64,000 nucleotides of DNA from positions 78,407,601 to 78,471,600 of the forward strand of contig NC_072894.1 in NCBI RefSeq assembly GCF_027943255.1. Reading direction: 5' to 3'. The translations under genes were made by a program, and so were the position numbers. Every line of letters begins with the position of its first letter. Position 1 is the first letter of the stretch. The notes under the pieces were generated by a model. It was not told the DNA's origin. It saw only the letters and a list, made by a program, of their open reading frames with translations, and did no database searches. The stretch comes from Anastrepha obliqua. Lineage: Eukaryota > Arthropoda > Insecta > Diptera > Tephritidae. Positions 44,118 to 56,003 of this stretch are shown piece by piece.

Positions 44118-44123
44118 AATAAA
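44118..44123 (+). promoter_or_regulatory. Polyadenylation signal of the first elongase gene
   Basis: AATAAA lies about 140 bp after the stop codon, the nearest canonical signal downstream. Confidence 0.45.
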
Positions 44124-44182
44124 ACATTAAATAGAAATATTGTCTAGTCAACTACTTCTTTATTAATGGCCTACATAACAAA

Positions 44183-44959
44183 TGGGTTGAAAAGTCCGGG
44201 TCTTATATACAGATGGCGCTAGTTTTATTGCATTCACCTCTTTTTCAGTTATTTTACTACTAACCTTAATGTACTGTTAAAATTTCATAATATTCTATTG
44301 ATTAGTTCGTGAGTTATTGTCCTAAAAGTGAAAGAGTGAAGTTATTGTACTACTTTTATACTGTTAACAATGGATCCAAAAGAATTTCGTGTTTTAATTT
44401 TACCGTGCTTCTTGATGAAAAGTGTTATGGGAACACCGCTCCAATACTCCAACAATAAAACAATGGTTTGTAGACTTCAAACGTGGTCGTACAGATACCG
44501 ATGATATACAACGCAGTATACGTCCAAGTGAGGCAGTAACACCAAAAACATCAAAAAAATCCACAAAATCGTACTGAATGATCGAAAAGTGAAGTTGTGT
44601 AAATTAACTGACATTGTAAAGATGTCAAAAAAAACGTCTTGGCTGCATATTGCCTGAGCATTTGACTATGAGAAAACTCTGTTCAAAGTGGATGACGCGT
44701 TTGCTCACTTTCAAGACAATGCACCGTGTCACAAATCATTCAAAACAATGGCAGAACTACATGAATTGAACTTTGAATTGGCTCCCAGCGACTACTCGCT
44801 GTTCGCAGACCTAAAAATATACTCGCCGGTAAGAAATTTCGCTCGAATGAAGAAATTATCGGTGAAACTGAGGCCTATATCAAAGCGAAAAATAAATACA
44901 GCTAATTTTGGACAAATAAACACGTGTTTTCTTTATTAGGCGCAGGACCTTCCAGCCCA
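44183..44959 (+). mobile_element. irritans-like mariner, internally deleted and decayed
   Basis: Ends TGGGTTGAAAAGTCCGGG and inverse TGGGCTGGAAGGTCCTG. Transposase pieces start at 44370 (MDPKEFRVLI), then PTIKQWFVDFKRGRTDTDDI, EAVTPKTSKK, HLTMRKLCSKW and, after a deletion, AHFQDNAPCHK. The order and wording recall horn-fly (irritans) mariner. The region between the helix-turn-helix and the second catalytic Asp is missing. Confidence 0.75.
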
Positions 44960-45079
44960 TGAGTTTAAATATATAAATATAATACGAGTACGTATAATGT
45001 TTTATATGTGGATATAAATAGTAAAGCAGAATGTTTTGATAAAAGAATGGATTAAGATACATAGATCTAAGATAAATGT

Positions 45080-45480
45080 TAGGTCCTTTCAAAAGTGACG
45101 CCAACATGTGGGAAGTGTATAATTCCCAGTAATTTATGTCATCTTTGACATTTCTCAAGTAGACAGATGTACAATTTTACACGATACAACAACAAATTAT
45201 TGTAACTTATAATAAAAATTCTCGACCTTTAGGAATAACATAACGCCAAATTTCGTAATTTTTTTGGTGCGAATAATTGTCCGAATGAGTTGAAAATTCA
45301 AAGGTTGAATTGAAAAACATGAAAACATATCAAGAAACACATCAACTCGATATCTCGACGTTTATCAACACTTACGCACTTATGAAACGACTGTTTCGAG
45401 CTTATTCGAGAAGGAACAATACTCAATAAGTGACTTAAACAGAGACCTTGACATCACAAAACCAAGATCAAGACTTCTAT
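45080..45480 (+). pseudogene. WFQQDGA-type transposon 5' relic
   Basis: TTTGACATTTCTCAAGTAGA and the ATTTCGTAATTTTTTTGGTGCG / CGAATGAGTTGAAAATTCAA blocks match 57690-57850, where the reading frame is clearer. Only the helix-turn-helix region is recognisable. Confidence 0.5.
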
Positions 45481-45880
45481 AAAACCGATTAAACTCTTCA
45501 AGTACTCTTGTAAGTGGGGGGGAATTATCGTAATTAGATCTGAGAACTTAGGCGAATTACTCTATTAGGAACATTGAAACGTACAACTCTTCCAATTCTA
45601 AAAAATGTGAGAAAAACATGGGATTCCAGATGATAAAGGTATAATCCAACTTCGAACGGACTAAAGCATTATATATAGGATTTTTCTAGTGTATGAATCT
45701 TTAAAATCACTAGCGTAACATCACAAAACAGCTAAGTTAGCATAAGCGTTCTGAATAATAGAGTTAATATAGATAGCGAGCGTAAAAGACGAATCAAAAA
45801 TATCACCAAGATCATTAAAAAAAAAGTTCAGAAAAGGAGATTCATGGACTTGGTTAACGTCACGTAATAACACTTACTAT
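45481..45880 (-). pseudogene. Jockey/CR1-like RT relic
   Basis: The minus strand gives QNAYANLAVL, then CYASDFKDSYTRKILYIML and a WIIPLSSGIPCF-like piece. This matches the RT thumb order (KAYSMLGF...FKDPYT...LYTSLVRP.LEY...WNP). It has many stops. It resembles the relic at 46990-47560. Confidence 0.5.
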
Positions 45881-46985
45881 AGTGTATTAAGACATAGTTT
45901 GTATTGTTCCCCTCAGAATTTGCTATTTTAAATTTGCTTTGAGGAGTTTCTCCTGCGAACGCGGCGTGGCAGCCGAAGTTACTCTAACAATTTTGCTACC
46001 GATGGCCAAACCTTTTAATCTATTGCCACTTACTACGAATCAAAATTTCCTTTTTCGCCACACTCAAAGAATTCGGATACCATTTTAAAAACTGTTTTCT
46101 AATTTTTAGCACAGCTGAAATGGTCGCGCCTACTTTACAATTAATGTTTTGCCATAGCTAATTTAATTTCGGACCTCCACATTCAGCAAATGCTGAAATT
46201 GGCACTTTCTTCGCGCTAGATTTAAAATTTGTACGACTGTATGTCGTAATGCCGAATTGTGTCTTCCGATTTTTTCATATTTCGTCCAAATTAGTAGCTC
46301 TTAAATTAGTAATTGCTGCAGAAATTGTTGTGAATAATTTCCATCTCGATTCACCGATTTTTCGCATTTTCTGGCACAGTTGGATTCATATAGCATTCTA
46401 TGACTTAACTCTCTCCCATGGTACAAGGATCATATTAGCCCCAAGGGACAGAAGTATACTAAATAGAGAGTGATTCCATGCCGACCGTTCAAAAGGTAAA
46501 AGCTGAAAATGTAAAAAATAATTACTGAGTTTAAGGGTATACGAGTATATGCGCGTATATGCGAGGCACACAGTAAGCCCATCAAACACATGCAAATCAA
46601 AACGCAACTACATTGTGTTGATAACCTATTACGCCTTTATTCGAATATTTATTCCACTCAAGTATTTAAATTTTAAAACCATTTTCATTTTAGTTTAAAA
46701 CTAGGCATATTCGTAAAATTAATTAGAAATGCGAATATTACATGACCAAAAACAATCAATACCTATGTAAGGAATAGAAAAATTAACTCCTTTATGGAAA
46801 TTTTAAAACACACACCATTCGCATAAGCTTGGATATGAGAAAAGCGTTGTTAAAAGGCACAGCAGAACAATCTCCCTTTTCTACATCTTTCCCAAAAGTC
46901 ATAAATAAAATAATAACTTTGAAAATGTTCCTTCTTAAACTGGCGAAAATCCATGTAAAGGTCTAAGAAATTAGCTATTCTACAA
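45881..46985. other. Intergenic, nothing recognised
   Basis: No gene is supported. The frames at 46249-46473 and 46398-46607 show no family signature. Confidence 0.4.
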
Positions 46986-46989
46986 GTTT

Positions 46990-47560
46990 TAGTTCAAAGC
47001 GCCCACCAGAAAAATTAAGAGTAACTAAATTCGAAATTTTGTTTTGTTCTCAAAGTGAACGAACTACTGGGGCATACCTTGCAAGCTCTTGATATAAAAA
47101 GAATAATAAGAACGAAAGTCCTCGTTGAAATAAGAAACCGAATAGCAAACAGTAATTAGGGGCAATCAATGTCGCATTGAACATGCCAAACACAAACAGA
47201 GATAGTACAGTCCTTCTGCTCTGAAGGGACTTTAAGTTAATTAAAAAGATACGAGATTTAGAAGGGATGGGATAAGACAATTTAAGAGAACTACAGACAC
47301 ATTTAAGGAACATCTTTTAAATACTCTCTATTCTATCAATGGCAAATTTGTGATGAGGTCTTTAAATAAGTGGCACAAACGAAATATGTGTACAGTAGTT
47401 TGAATGTATAAGGGCATGGGGCGCATAAAACTTAGAGTAGCATATGATTTAAATATGATAAGGTTGATGTGATTATTAAACGAAAAATACGAATCAAATA
47501 TGTATAACACCAAGATATCCAATTTCATCTATCTTCTGAAGAATAGAACCGAAGATGCCA
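46990..47560 (-). pseudogene. Jockey/CR1-like RT C-terminal relic
   Basis: The minus strand reads YFSFNNHINLIIFKSYATLS (47500-47440), HLFKDL-like, and in another frame LSYPIPSKSRIFLINLKSLQ and SRRTVLSLFVFGMFNATLIA (47290-47160). This matches the post-RT region (LPPY.SRL.LINL.SL..RR). Two or more frameshifts are present. Confidence 0.6.
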
Positions 47561-47653
47561 TAAAACGAACGATATTAGCGCTTTCGGAGAACTTTAGAGA
47601 ATAACACTTATTCATGTTTCTTAAGAAGTATGGCACAATACTAATATAATATA

Positions 47654-48742
47654 CGAGGGCCGTCCAATAAGTACCCATGTTTGATGCCAGAGAGCGTTTC
47701 TGAGGGAAGTTGGTGTTAGCATCGTGTGCTGTCATCTATCAAACGACGGCAAAACAAATATCAGACTGATTGATAGGTTAGTTAGGATTTGGCAGCTATT
47801 CGAGTAAGACGTGTTTCGTGATTTTCGCTAAGATATAAAAAGACCAGTATCGTTCGGTAATTCGCTTTTTGTTTTTGTATGGAAAAAAATGCGAGGAGAT
47901 AAATCAAAGCTGCCTATGGGGAGGTTTCGCCATCTATGACTACAGTTAGATATTGGTTCAACGAATTTAAACGTGGGCGAACATCGGGTATTGATGCGGA
48001 ACGACCACCACGCTCGGTTACTGAGGAAATCATTCAAGAAATAAGCGGATGCTGTGTTTGAAGCAATCTAAGCGAGATCTGAGGGAATTTTTGCGTCGAG
48101 TTGTCACCGTTGATGAAACCTGGATTCATCATTACACATTACACAAAATCGATTTCTCCCGGTGAATCTGCTCCAATGAAGGCGAAGGCAGTCTCATTTG
48201 CCGGAAAGGTCATGGTGACGATTTTTTTGGATGTGAATGGCGTCATCATCATGGATTTTTTAGAAAAGGAAAGAACGATCAATACCCTCACAGCGACAAT
48301 ACTGCAGTGAGTTATAGGACCGATTTCATACAAAATTGAAGGAGGTACGGCTGCATTTGGCGAAAAATAAGGTGCTATTTCACCACGATAACGCACACGA
48401 AATTAATCCGGAGTTGTCGCCGCTAAACTGCATGAATTGCGTTATGAATTGCTGCCGCACCCCTAGTATTCATCGAATCTGCCTCCCTGCGACTTTTTCT
48501 TGTTCCCTAACATGAAGAAATGACTCGCGGGATAAAAATTTAGTTCAAACGAGGAAGCCATCGTCGACTCAGAGATATATTTTGGAGAGTTTGACAAATC
48601 CTATTCTTTGGAGGGGTTCAAAAATTGGCCGGAGCGTTGGGAGACGTGTATCTTTCTAAAAGGGGACTATGTTGAAAAATAAAAAAAAATTGAAAAAGTG
48701 GTGTCTTCATTTCTACCACGAATACTTAATGAACCCACCTGG
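47654..48742 (+). mobile_element. Decayed mariner, TA-flanked
   Basis: Ends CGAGGGCCGTCCAATAAGTA and inverse CCAGGTGGGTTCATTAAGTA, with TA outside both. Frames show SMTTVRYWFNEFKRGRTSGI, LREFLRRVVTVDETWIHHYT (first catalytic Asp), ESAPMKAKAVSFAGKVMVTI, then FHHDNAH (second) and LPPCDFFLFPN (third). Stops and frameshifts inactivate it. Confidence 0.8.
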
Positions 48743-48796
48743 TATATAATTATTATGTATATACATATATGTATATATATATATTTATATATATAT

Positions 48797-49093
48797 AATT
48801 GGCGCTTACACCCTATTTGGGTGTTTGGAGGAGTTCATGCTCCTATTTGTGGCGTGCATCTTGATGTTGTTGTACAAATGGGGACCTACAGTGTTAAGCA
48901 GACTCCGAACGGCAGATTTTTTTTTTTTAAGAAGCTTTTTCATGGAAGAAATACACTCGCAGGTTTTCCATTTCCTACCTATGGGCGACCGGTACAAAAA
49001 AAAATAGTTCATCATTTTGGTGATTCATGCACGGAGATTCGAACCTATGCACCTCCGAATGGTAGTCACGTACCAACTCATTCAACCCAATTG
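48797..49093 (-). repeat. tRNA-derived SINE, near-complete copy
   Basis: The plus strand starts with the tail TTGGCGCTTACACCCTATTT, then the body, and ends with the head: GAGATTCGAACC (inverse B box) at about 49035 and CCAACTCATTCA (inverse A box) near 49074. It has the longest tail in the window. Confidence 0.85.
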
Positions 49094-49617
49094 AAAGCTT
49101 TGGGTTGATTATATAAAAGAGTAATGGTTATTGACTTCATCCATTGAGTAAGTAATAAGATAGAGTCACAATCACTAAATTGTTGGCAAACAGGGATATT
49201 GATGCAAGAAGTAGAAAGAAGAGGGAGGTAGAAAGAAGAGGGAGTGCATCGCGACGAACTGTAGAGGCGAACAACGAATTTAGCCTACTTTACTTGTTTA
49301 GAGTAAATTAATTTAATTTTTTTTGCTGTTTTAACACATCACTATTTTGTAAGGATTTTTTATATTTTATAGTGCAATTTTTTACATTAAAATCATAAAA
49401 TAATTTTGTTTTAATATGTGCATTGAAATGTTCATTTATTTATGTTATTTTCGCTATTTCATAACGCTTTAACATATTTTCGAAGAGAGACACAATTTAT
49501 GCACCGCCTTTCATTACATAAAAATCGTCGCACAGTGTTTAATTTTGTAGCTATTTTTGAAGTTTTTACAACCCTCTCCGATTCAAACTACATTTACATG
49601 GTCGCAAAATTTTTGTG
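49094..49617. other. Intergenic, short tandem duplication near 49207-49243
   Basis: GGTAGAAAGAAGAGGG is duplicated in tandem. Otherwise nothing is recognised. Confidence 0.45.
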
Positions 49618-49764
49618 AAGTAGACAGCTGCGGTATATAAACAGACAAGCAATGGAGCGCGTAAAGGCCAAAATAAAGAATTCCATCGAACAAAATCATT
49701 TATTTTTTTATTTAGTACAAAAAGTTATTCAAAACCCAAATTGGATGATTCATTTTACACACCG
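49618..49764 (+). mobile_element. MITE, third copy of the GTGGCGCAAAA family (partial)
   Basis: It shares AGCTGCGGTATATAAACAGA, CAATGGAGCGCGTAAAGGCC and AAAAAGTTATTCAAAAC with 12768-12985. It ends TTGGATGATTCATTTTACAC. The left third is replaced by unrelated sequence. Confidence 0.6.
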
Positions 49765-50155
49765 CTACGGAGTAAGTTCTTAGAGTTTTTATAGAAGAAT
49801 TGAACCTTTTTGCCAGTCATTTCTTCAAATTTGGGTACAAATATTAGTTCCACTGGTCCGACGGATGCAAGTCTGGAGAATAGAGTTAAAACGCTGTTTC
49901 CATTAATTTTGCGATCACAACTGCTGATGCGTGAGCTGGTGCGTTGTAGTGATGGAAAAGGAAAATCACTCGCCTTGCAAGACTCGACTTCTAACGAATG
50001 CCAAACACAAACACGGTTACCGATTTGGTTGAAGCTTGGTGTGGGTTCTTCCAAGACACGCTACCAACTAAGCGTAACCGCGATACGACATCTCTCTGTC
50101 TTAGCAAGGACTTTTCAGGCTCGTAGTAGGCTCAAGACTTGTTTCTTAAACTTTT
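49765..50155 (-). pseudogene. mariner relic, catalytic C-terminal part
   Basis: The minus strand reads FLFHHYNAPAHASAVVIAKL (second catalytic region with Asp changed to Tyr), YSPDLHPSDQWN and LYPNLKK.LAKRF, in mariner order across frameshifts. The N-terminal half is not visible. Confidence 0.7.
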
Positions 50156-50159
50156 GATT

Positions 50160-50668
50160 TAAACTTTCCTGTTTATTTTGTAAATTGTACCCAAATTTTG
50201 AATATATAAATATTTTTTAACAAGTGATACCTCGTTAAAAAAGAGTTTTTTGGACTGGTAATTATATTATTAGTAATTTTCATAAATAGCAAACAGGCAT
50301 CCTCAGAAACAATTACCGCATTTTGTAGATATATTGCAACTAATTCTTCTGTAAGTATTGTGCTCGTATGTAATGTATTAATTACGTAAATTAGAATATT
50401 AACTGTAATTCAGAATATGTAATCGAACTATTGCTTGCATAAACAGCAGAAATTATATTAACAGCTGCTTTAGAATTAAATATTCTGAGGCTTCTGCAAC
50501 TTTGAACTTCATTAAAAAACAGCGAATAAAAATGTGTACCAAATTACAAGTAGACACAAGCAATAGGCAGGCACGCACCACTCAGCTACTGTTTCGAATG
50601 GAATAGTGAAGCACTATAGTCTGTGACAAAAGCTCAACAAGCATTGTACGAGTACAAGCGAAAACAAA
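50160..50668. other. Upstream region of the second elongase gene
   Basis: AT-rich. No clear TATA box or repeat identified. Confidence 0.35.
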
Positions 50669-51696
50669 ATGTTGGATACCTTGGGATACATCTACGACTT
50701 TCTTACAAGTCCAAGCACCCTTAGAGAAGGTAAGAAACGCAGTTGCACATTTTATTTATACTTTTGACCTATTGAGATTGTATGAACACAAGAACATTTT
50801 TTTCAATTCATCACAAAGGCTATGATTATCTACCTTTCCATGGCGCACTGTTGCCCTTTCTACTACTCGAAATTGCGTACGTGACTTTTGTCTTCAGAAT
50901 AGGACCATGGTTTATGAAGAATCGGGAGCCCTATAAGTTAACGGCAGTGCTTTGGTATTACAATGTAATACAGATTCTTTTCAACTCATTCATGGCGACT
51001 TTGGTAAGACTTTATTGATTGCAACATAAAAATAAAATACATCGAGTACGAAAATTTGATATTGAAATTTCCCATGCAAACATAATTTCAATTTGATCAT
51101 TTCAGGCTGTGTATTTGTTCTTCTATAAAAAAGTCGTACCCATTGGTTGTATGACTGTGCTGCCTTGGGAACATCCGCTCAAGTCGTTGGAGGTGTTAGC
51201 CGGCTATTCTTACGTATTCAATAAGTTTCTCGACCTTTTCGACACAATAATCTTTGTACTGCGTAAAAGCTACAAACAAGTGACTTTCCTTCATGTTTAC
51301 CATCACATAATGATGACCAGCATTTCGATAATTTATGCAAAAAATATTGGCTCAGGTGGGCATGCCGCTATCACTGGTACCATGAATGCCATAGTGCATA
51401 TAATAATGTATGGATATTACTTTGTGAGTGCCACAAGACCGCATATGAAAAACTCGCTATGGTGGAAGAAGTACATTACACAAATACAAATTGTACAATT
51501 CGTTTTGGCCTTAATACATAATCTGTGGCCGCTGATAATCGATACCGATTGTAGTGTTCCAAAAATCTTTTGTGTATTCTCGGTGATACAAGCCATAATG
51601 ATGATCTACCTTTTTGGTAGTTTTTACAAGAAAAGTTATTTGGACCAAAGTGGAAAATCGAAAGGGGCAAGTAAAAGTAGTGACAAAGGCTTATAA
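50669..51696 (+). CDS. Very-long-chain fatty acid elongase (ELOVL) paralogue, 3 exons, 278 aa
   Basis: Exons are 50669-50729, 50819-51003 and 51106-51696. Exon 2 is 185 bp as in the gene at 42976, and all introns are GT-AG in the same phases. It has the same role in ER fatty acid elongation. Motifs are NKFLDLFDTIIFVLRK at residues 121-136, HVYHH at 145-149, NAIVHIIMYGYYF and QIQIVQFVLALIHNLW. The tail ends KSKGASKSSDKGL, basic and Ser-rich, different from its neighbour. It lies on the same strand 6.7 kb downstream, so the two are a tandem duplication later filled with transposons. Divergence in exon 1 and the C-terminus is clear, while the catalytic block is nearly identical. The substrate chain length is unknown. 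Confidence 0.95.
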
Positions 51697-51813
51697 AGTG
51701 GTTTCAAACGTAATAGCTCATACGCGCTAGTAGCAATTCTCTAATATTGTTGTATGTATATATACGATAAGTTCTCAAATGGTGTTCGAAAAAATATACA
51801 CTATACACAGGAA

Positions 51814-51819
51814 AATAAA
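51814..51819 (+). promoter_or_regulatory. Polyadenylation signal of the second elongase gene
   Basis: AATAAA in the run AATAAATAAATAA, about 120 bp after the stop codon. Confidence 0.5.
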
Positions 51820-52165
51820 TAAATAACCAAGGAACTGGTTAAAAATTATTTTTTTTTCATATATGCACTTTACCTTAGCATCTTAGCAGCTGACAGTACT
51901 AACAGACAATTGCATTGACATTCTCTGGTATAACATACACTGAGTGAAACAACTATAGTGCCAGGACTTATCGACAAGTTTTGACAATTTATTTGTTTCT
52001 TAATTTAGACTTTGTACAACTTAAAAAAAAGTCCAGCAAATTTTCATTACAATTTCACACATTTGAGCAGAATTTTTAGAAAAATTTCGTGTATGCAGTT
52101 TCATATCCCATTGTTTTTAGCGTAAAAAAGTACTATTTTGAAGTTACTCAAAAATTGCGTTGATT
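51820..52165. other. Intergenic, nothing recognised
   Basis: AT-rich, with no gene or repeat identified. Confidence 0.4.
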
Positions 52166-52630
52166 TGTAACAATGTTTTTTTTTTTTGCTTTTTTCAACG
52201 CTGACACGTTGCAACGCAACGATAAGTTTTTGCGCTACTTAAAACTTGTCTTCCGCAAGACAAGCCATTTTAAGAGACTCCGGCCACTCCTATTGGAGAA
52301 TACTGAAGAATTATTTTATACCAACACTGAGAAAGCATCCTTTTGTATACACACAGGGTTCCACATATGCAGATGGCGCCACGCCACACTATGCCAGGGT
52401 GGCTATGGCGATGCTGCGTAATGTCGTCCCTAACAAACTGTCCCGCCTGATCTTACCCCTATAGACTTTTTTATGTATGGTACCTTAGAAGTAAATGCTA
52501 TGAAATAAGCTGAGCGACCATCTTTGCACTAAAAAAAAAGATCATTCGCCAGGTTAATGGCATCCCGATATCACTTCTCCAGCGAGTGGCATGGCGTATG
52601 GAACCTAAATTTCAGGAATTTTTGGATCTT
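52166..52630 (+). pseudogene. WFQQDGA-type transposase relic
   Basis: Frames read RWRHATLCQ and, one frame over, ADGATPHYARVAMAMLRNVV followed by PNKLSRLILP (second catalytic region). After a gap, KKIIRQVNGIPISLLQRVAW matches the C-terminal helix of this family. The intervening catalytic Asp region is lost. Confidence 0.7.
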
Positions 52631-52639
52631 TACACATTA

Positions 52640-53000
52640 GCCATTGCGAATATCGCAGGCACTGAAACAATTAGCTGTATGAGCTTTACGACGACATATA
52701 CATAGCGCAGGGAATAAAGATCCAGCGACTTCATTGACTGGGTCATGTCGTCCGAATGGATACAACGCTCCGACTCTAAGAGTATTTGATAAGGTACTAA
52801 CTGGTAGCAGAGGAAGAGGAAGACCTTCTCTGCGTTGGAAAGATCAGGTGGAGAAGGATTTGGCTTTACTTGCTGTGTCCAACTGGCGCCGGTTAGCACG
52901 AGATAGAAACGATTCGAGCGCTTTGTTAAATTCGGCCAAAATCGCGCAAGCGGTTATCGCGCCAATTAAGAAGAAGAAGAATTATTTTTTAATTTAGCTT
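52640..53000 (+). pseudogene. RTE/CR1-like LINE 3' end
   Basis: ELYDDIYIAQGIKIQRLHWL and GHVVRM lead, across a frameshift, into GSRGRGRPSLRWKDQVEKDL and SNWRRLARDRNDSSALL. These form the typical C-terminus of this LINE group. The tail is AAGAAGAAGAAGAA. The copy is 5'-truncated. Confidence 0.75.
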
Positions 53001-53718
53001 TTAATTTCGAATTCTTCCACCGAACACCCTGTATATCAGTAAAACATAGTTTCTAGTTTAAAAATTCAATACGAAATCTAAAACTTATAATTTTAAGTTT
53101 TTGTTGAGGTTTCATAAGCTGATATCGCAGGTTGCATAAAGAGAAAACAAGTTATTTTTTAGAAAACTGAAAAGCACTGAAGTTTAATAAAAAGTATGCA
53201 AAAGTAAATATATATTTTTATTCCTTTAATGAACAGTAGAGTTCGTCGCCTTTCAGCAAAGCTAAAAAAGTCAACTTCCATAAACCCGTTTTTTTTTAAA
53301 TAATTCGTTTGCAGCTTGCACCCAAAAACTATGTATGTTCCTTTGAAATTCCTATATTCTGATCAACTTATTCCAAAAATTAATTAAAATGTGAAATTCA
53401 AAATAGTCATAAGGAATACTGATATTCAAATATTTTTAAATGCAAAATATTATTTTTAAAAAGTATTTGAATGTAAACATGCAATTACTTCAGGGTTCAA
53501 GATATTTATGATAGAGGATGGATGTATGCGGTAATTCTAGGTGTTGCATTCAACTTTTGAGATGTTAACGTTAGTCTAAAGATGTTAGCAAAATTAAAGA
53601 AGCAGAAAGAATTCCTTATCGAGCAATTTAAAGAAGAAGAGTTTGATATGTATGGTTTTGGTTCGGTACAAAAGATAGTTCAATGCAAAAAAGTGCGTGT
53701 AGCGTAATACACATAACA
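53001..53718. other. Intergenic, nothing recognised
   Basis: AT-rich with no coding pattern. Confidence 0.4.
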
Positions 53719-54426
53719 GAAGTGAAACTTTCAAGGCAGACGAAGAAAGGGGGAGAGACCCGAGAGAGAATGAGAGAGAGAGAGAGAGAGAAAGAATATA
53801 TATCTAAATAAATTCACAACATTTGCAGAGGATACAAATTGAGAAAATTTACTAAAAACGGAGAAGGGTCGACCGGTGTAGGTAAACGCCGGACACAAAC
53901 CGTGGCAACAACGAGCACTACTCCGAGCGTTTATCACCCGCACAAACGCAGCGATTCCAGGACCGGAGCAACGGCACAAATTACCTCTAGGCAATACCAA
54001 TAAATCCGACGCCGGAATGGATAGCACTTTATAGTACGCACAAGCACTAGTCAGGAAAAGGAAATAAGCGCCAAAAAGTAGGCACCAAAAAAACACCAAA
54101 AAAATTGGGACAAAAAAACGCCCCAAACAGTAGGCACCAAGGAAATATAACGCCAAAAAGTAGGCACCAAAAATATAATTCCTACAGGTTTGCACCAACA
54201 AACAAGCGCCAAAAAGTAGGCAGTGTTATTTCTCACTAGAAATTAGCAACCGCAAGGAAAAATAGTCTAAAATATATCTAAGATAAGTTATAGCTCTCTC
54301 TCTCCTTTTCCTCTATGTTATATCTTTTTTCTCTCTCGCGGAACGAAAATGCCCAAACCGTTGCATGGCCTTGAAATTTTACTCTCCATTCTCGCTCGTC
54401 CATCGACGCCTAAGAAGTTTCACTTC
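53719..54426. mobile_element. Putative nonautonomous TIR element of unknown family with internal tandem repeats
   Basis: The left end GAAGTGAAACTT...AGGC..ACGA and the inverse right end GAAGTGAAACTT...AGGCGTCGA match, with further similarity (GAGAATG, GAGAGAG) for about 60 bp. Inside are a (GA)10 run at 53772-53791 and four copies of a CGCC(A)AAAAGTAGGCACC motif at 54068, 54119, 54151 and 54206. No target duplication is visible. Open frames here derive from the repeats. Confidence 0.5.
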
Positions 54427-54734
54427 AATAAAAATAAGTACAGAAAATCCTCTTTTAAAAATCAATTTTGAAAATCAAAATTCTTTTTCGATGATGTACA
54501 TATGTACATATGTATTGAATTGAAATATTTTTTGTGAATTTATTTATAGATTTTTTCTATTTGCCAATCGGCAAGTTATGGTTTGCCTAGTTTCAATAGT
54601 TCAAAGAAATTCCTATTAAAATAAAATTTTGTTTAGTTAATTTCTCAAAATAAGTTTTAGAAGCATATTCTAAAAATATGCCAAGAGTTCGCTTATGACA
54701 TACCAAAAAAATATCGCTTATTTTATTTAATATT

Positions 54735-55260
54735 ATTATGGGTCCCAGAACACAAGAGTATAACGGGGAACGAAGTATCGCATGCATTGGCTAGAGGGGC
54801 TGCGGCCTCGCTATTAATAGCCCGAGTCTTTCCTTGCTATGGCACAACACAGCATGTAAGAGAAGCTTAAAAGTCAGTGAGTAAGGCTAAGAGACGTGAG
54901 TTGGCAACAAACTATGAGGCTACGGCAGGCAAAGGAAGTTCAAGCACACGGGAATTCTCACAGGTCACTGCAAATTGCGTAGTCGTTTGCACAGACTTGG
55001 GATATGTTCCACTAACAATCCGGCCAATCCCCGGAGACTCCAGCATACTTCCTTCTTTAATGTATTCCAAGCCTTTAGCATAATTTTGGATAGCATAAGT
55101 TTTGAATGTATATGCAAATGGCACTATAGTAATGGCTAGAAATAGTCACGCTTCCACTGCTTCTAATCAACTTCAGCACAACATTGGCAGCCTTAGCCCA
55201 TGGCTGATTAAAATTAATACTGAATGCTATTTTATGGCAGATTGTATTTAATAAATGGAG
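54735..55260 (+). pseudogene. R1/LOA-like LINE relic (RNase H end and C-terminus)
   Basis: WVPEHKSITGNEVSHALARG (last RNase H motif) at 54735-54800 is followed, over stops, by ILTGHCKLRSRLHRLGICST near 54955-55015, the block before the Cys/His box. The box itself is replaced by unrelated residues. The upstream RT is absent. Confidence 0.65.
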
Positions 55261-55269
55261 TTAAGAACT

Positions 55270-55420
55270 CAAAGAATCAAATGAAGAACGTCTTGGCTTC
55301 ACTTGATGTGTCCAAATTGTACCGGTTAGTACGCCAAAAAAAAAACTACTGGCACGCTTTGTTAAAATCGTTTAAGCGGTTATCGCACCATTCAAGGCGA
55401 TAAAAATCATAAGAAATTTT
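55270..55420 (+). pseudogene. RTE/CR1-like LINE 3' end, short decayed copy
   Basis: The frame KNVLASLDVSKLYRLVRQ and HALLKSFKRLSHHS parallels 52855-52960 (KDLALLAVSNWRRLARDR...ALLNSAKIAQA). Confidence 0.5.
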
Positions 55421-56003
55421 TTGTTTCATTGCGTTACAATTCCTCAAAATGCACCTCCTTACCTTCTAAATCCACTCTCATATGTAAAAAATCTTTATAA
55501 AAAAAAGTGTCTCTGTTATTTCTTCTATTGGAAACGTGGTGGCTATTCCGAAGTCAGATTCGCATTCAGCACATTAAAAACCTTTGGAAAAATGTGATAA
55601 AGTCTTGGCTCTAAAATTCAATTATGCGTACGACGTTGAAACGCCACAATCATTGGCAATCAGGAAACTTTTGAAAAAAATTCGGAAATCGTTCCTGCAT
55701 CAAACTAACTTAAATTGTACTGTAACAACAACTTCCTATATATATGTATATATGTACATATTGTATATACAGAGAGAGCTATTAATAAAAATGTGTTAGC
55801 TTATTGACGTCCAATCACAAAATGGGACGGCTTGAATTCAATTTTATTTCCAATTTTTTTCTCCTAAGCTGAGTATGAATAAGTAACAAAGGAAAATATC
55901 AAGTACGAAAATCGCGCATAGTTGCATTTAATCTATATTATTTTATTTATTTATTAACATTAAATTTAAGAATGAGTGGTGTTGCCACATAAGTATGCAT
56001 GTA
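55421..56003. other. Intergenic, nothing recognised
   Basis: No gene or window repeat identified. Confidence 0.4.

Noticed and set aside
48698..49108. 136-residue plus-strand frame
   Set aside because: It is the SINE body read in one frame. The similar frames at 141-380 and 48806-49015 have the same origin.
53731..54201. 156-residue minus-strand frame rich in Phe, Leu and Tyr that looks like a membrane protein
   Set aside because: The hydrophobic segment comes from the tandem AAAAAGTAGGCACC motifs read on the opposite strand, and the element has TIRs. No family pattern.
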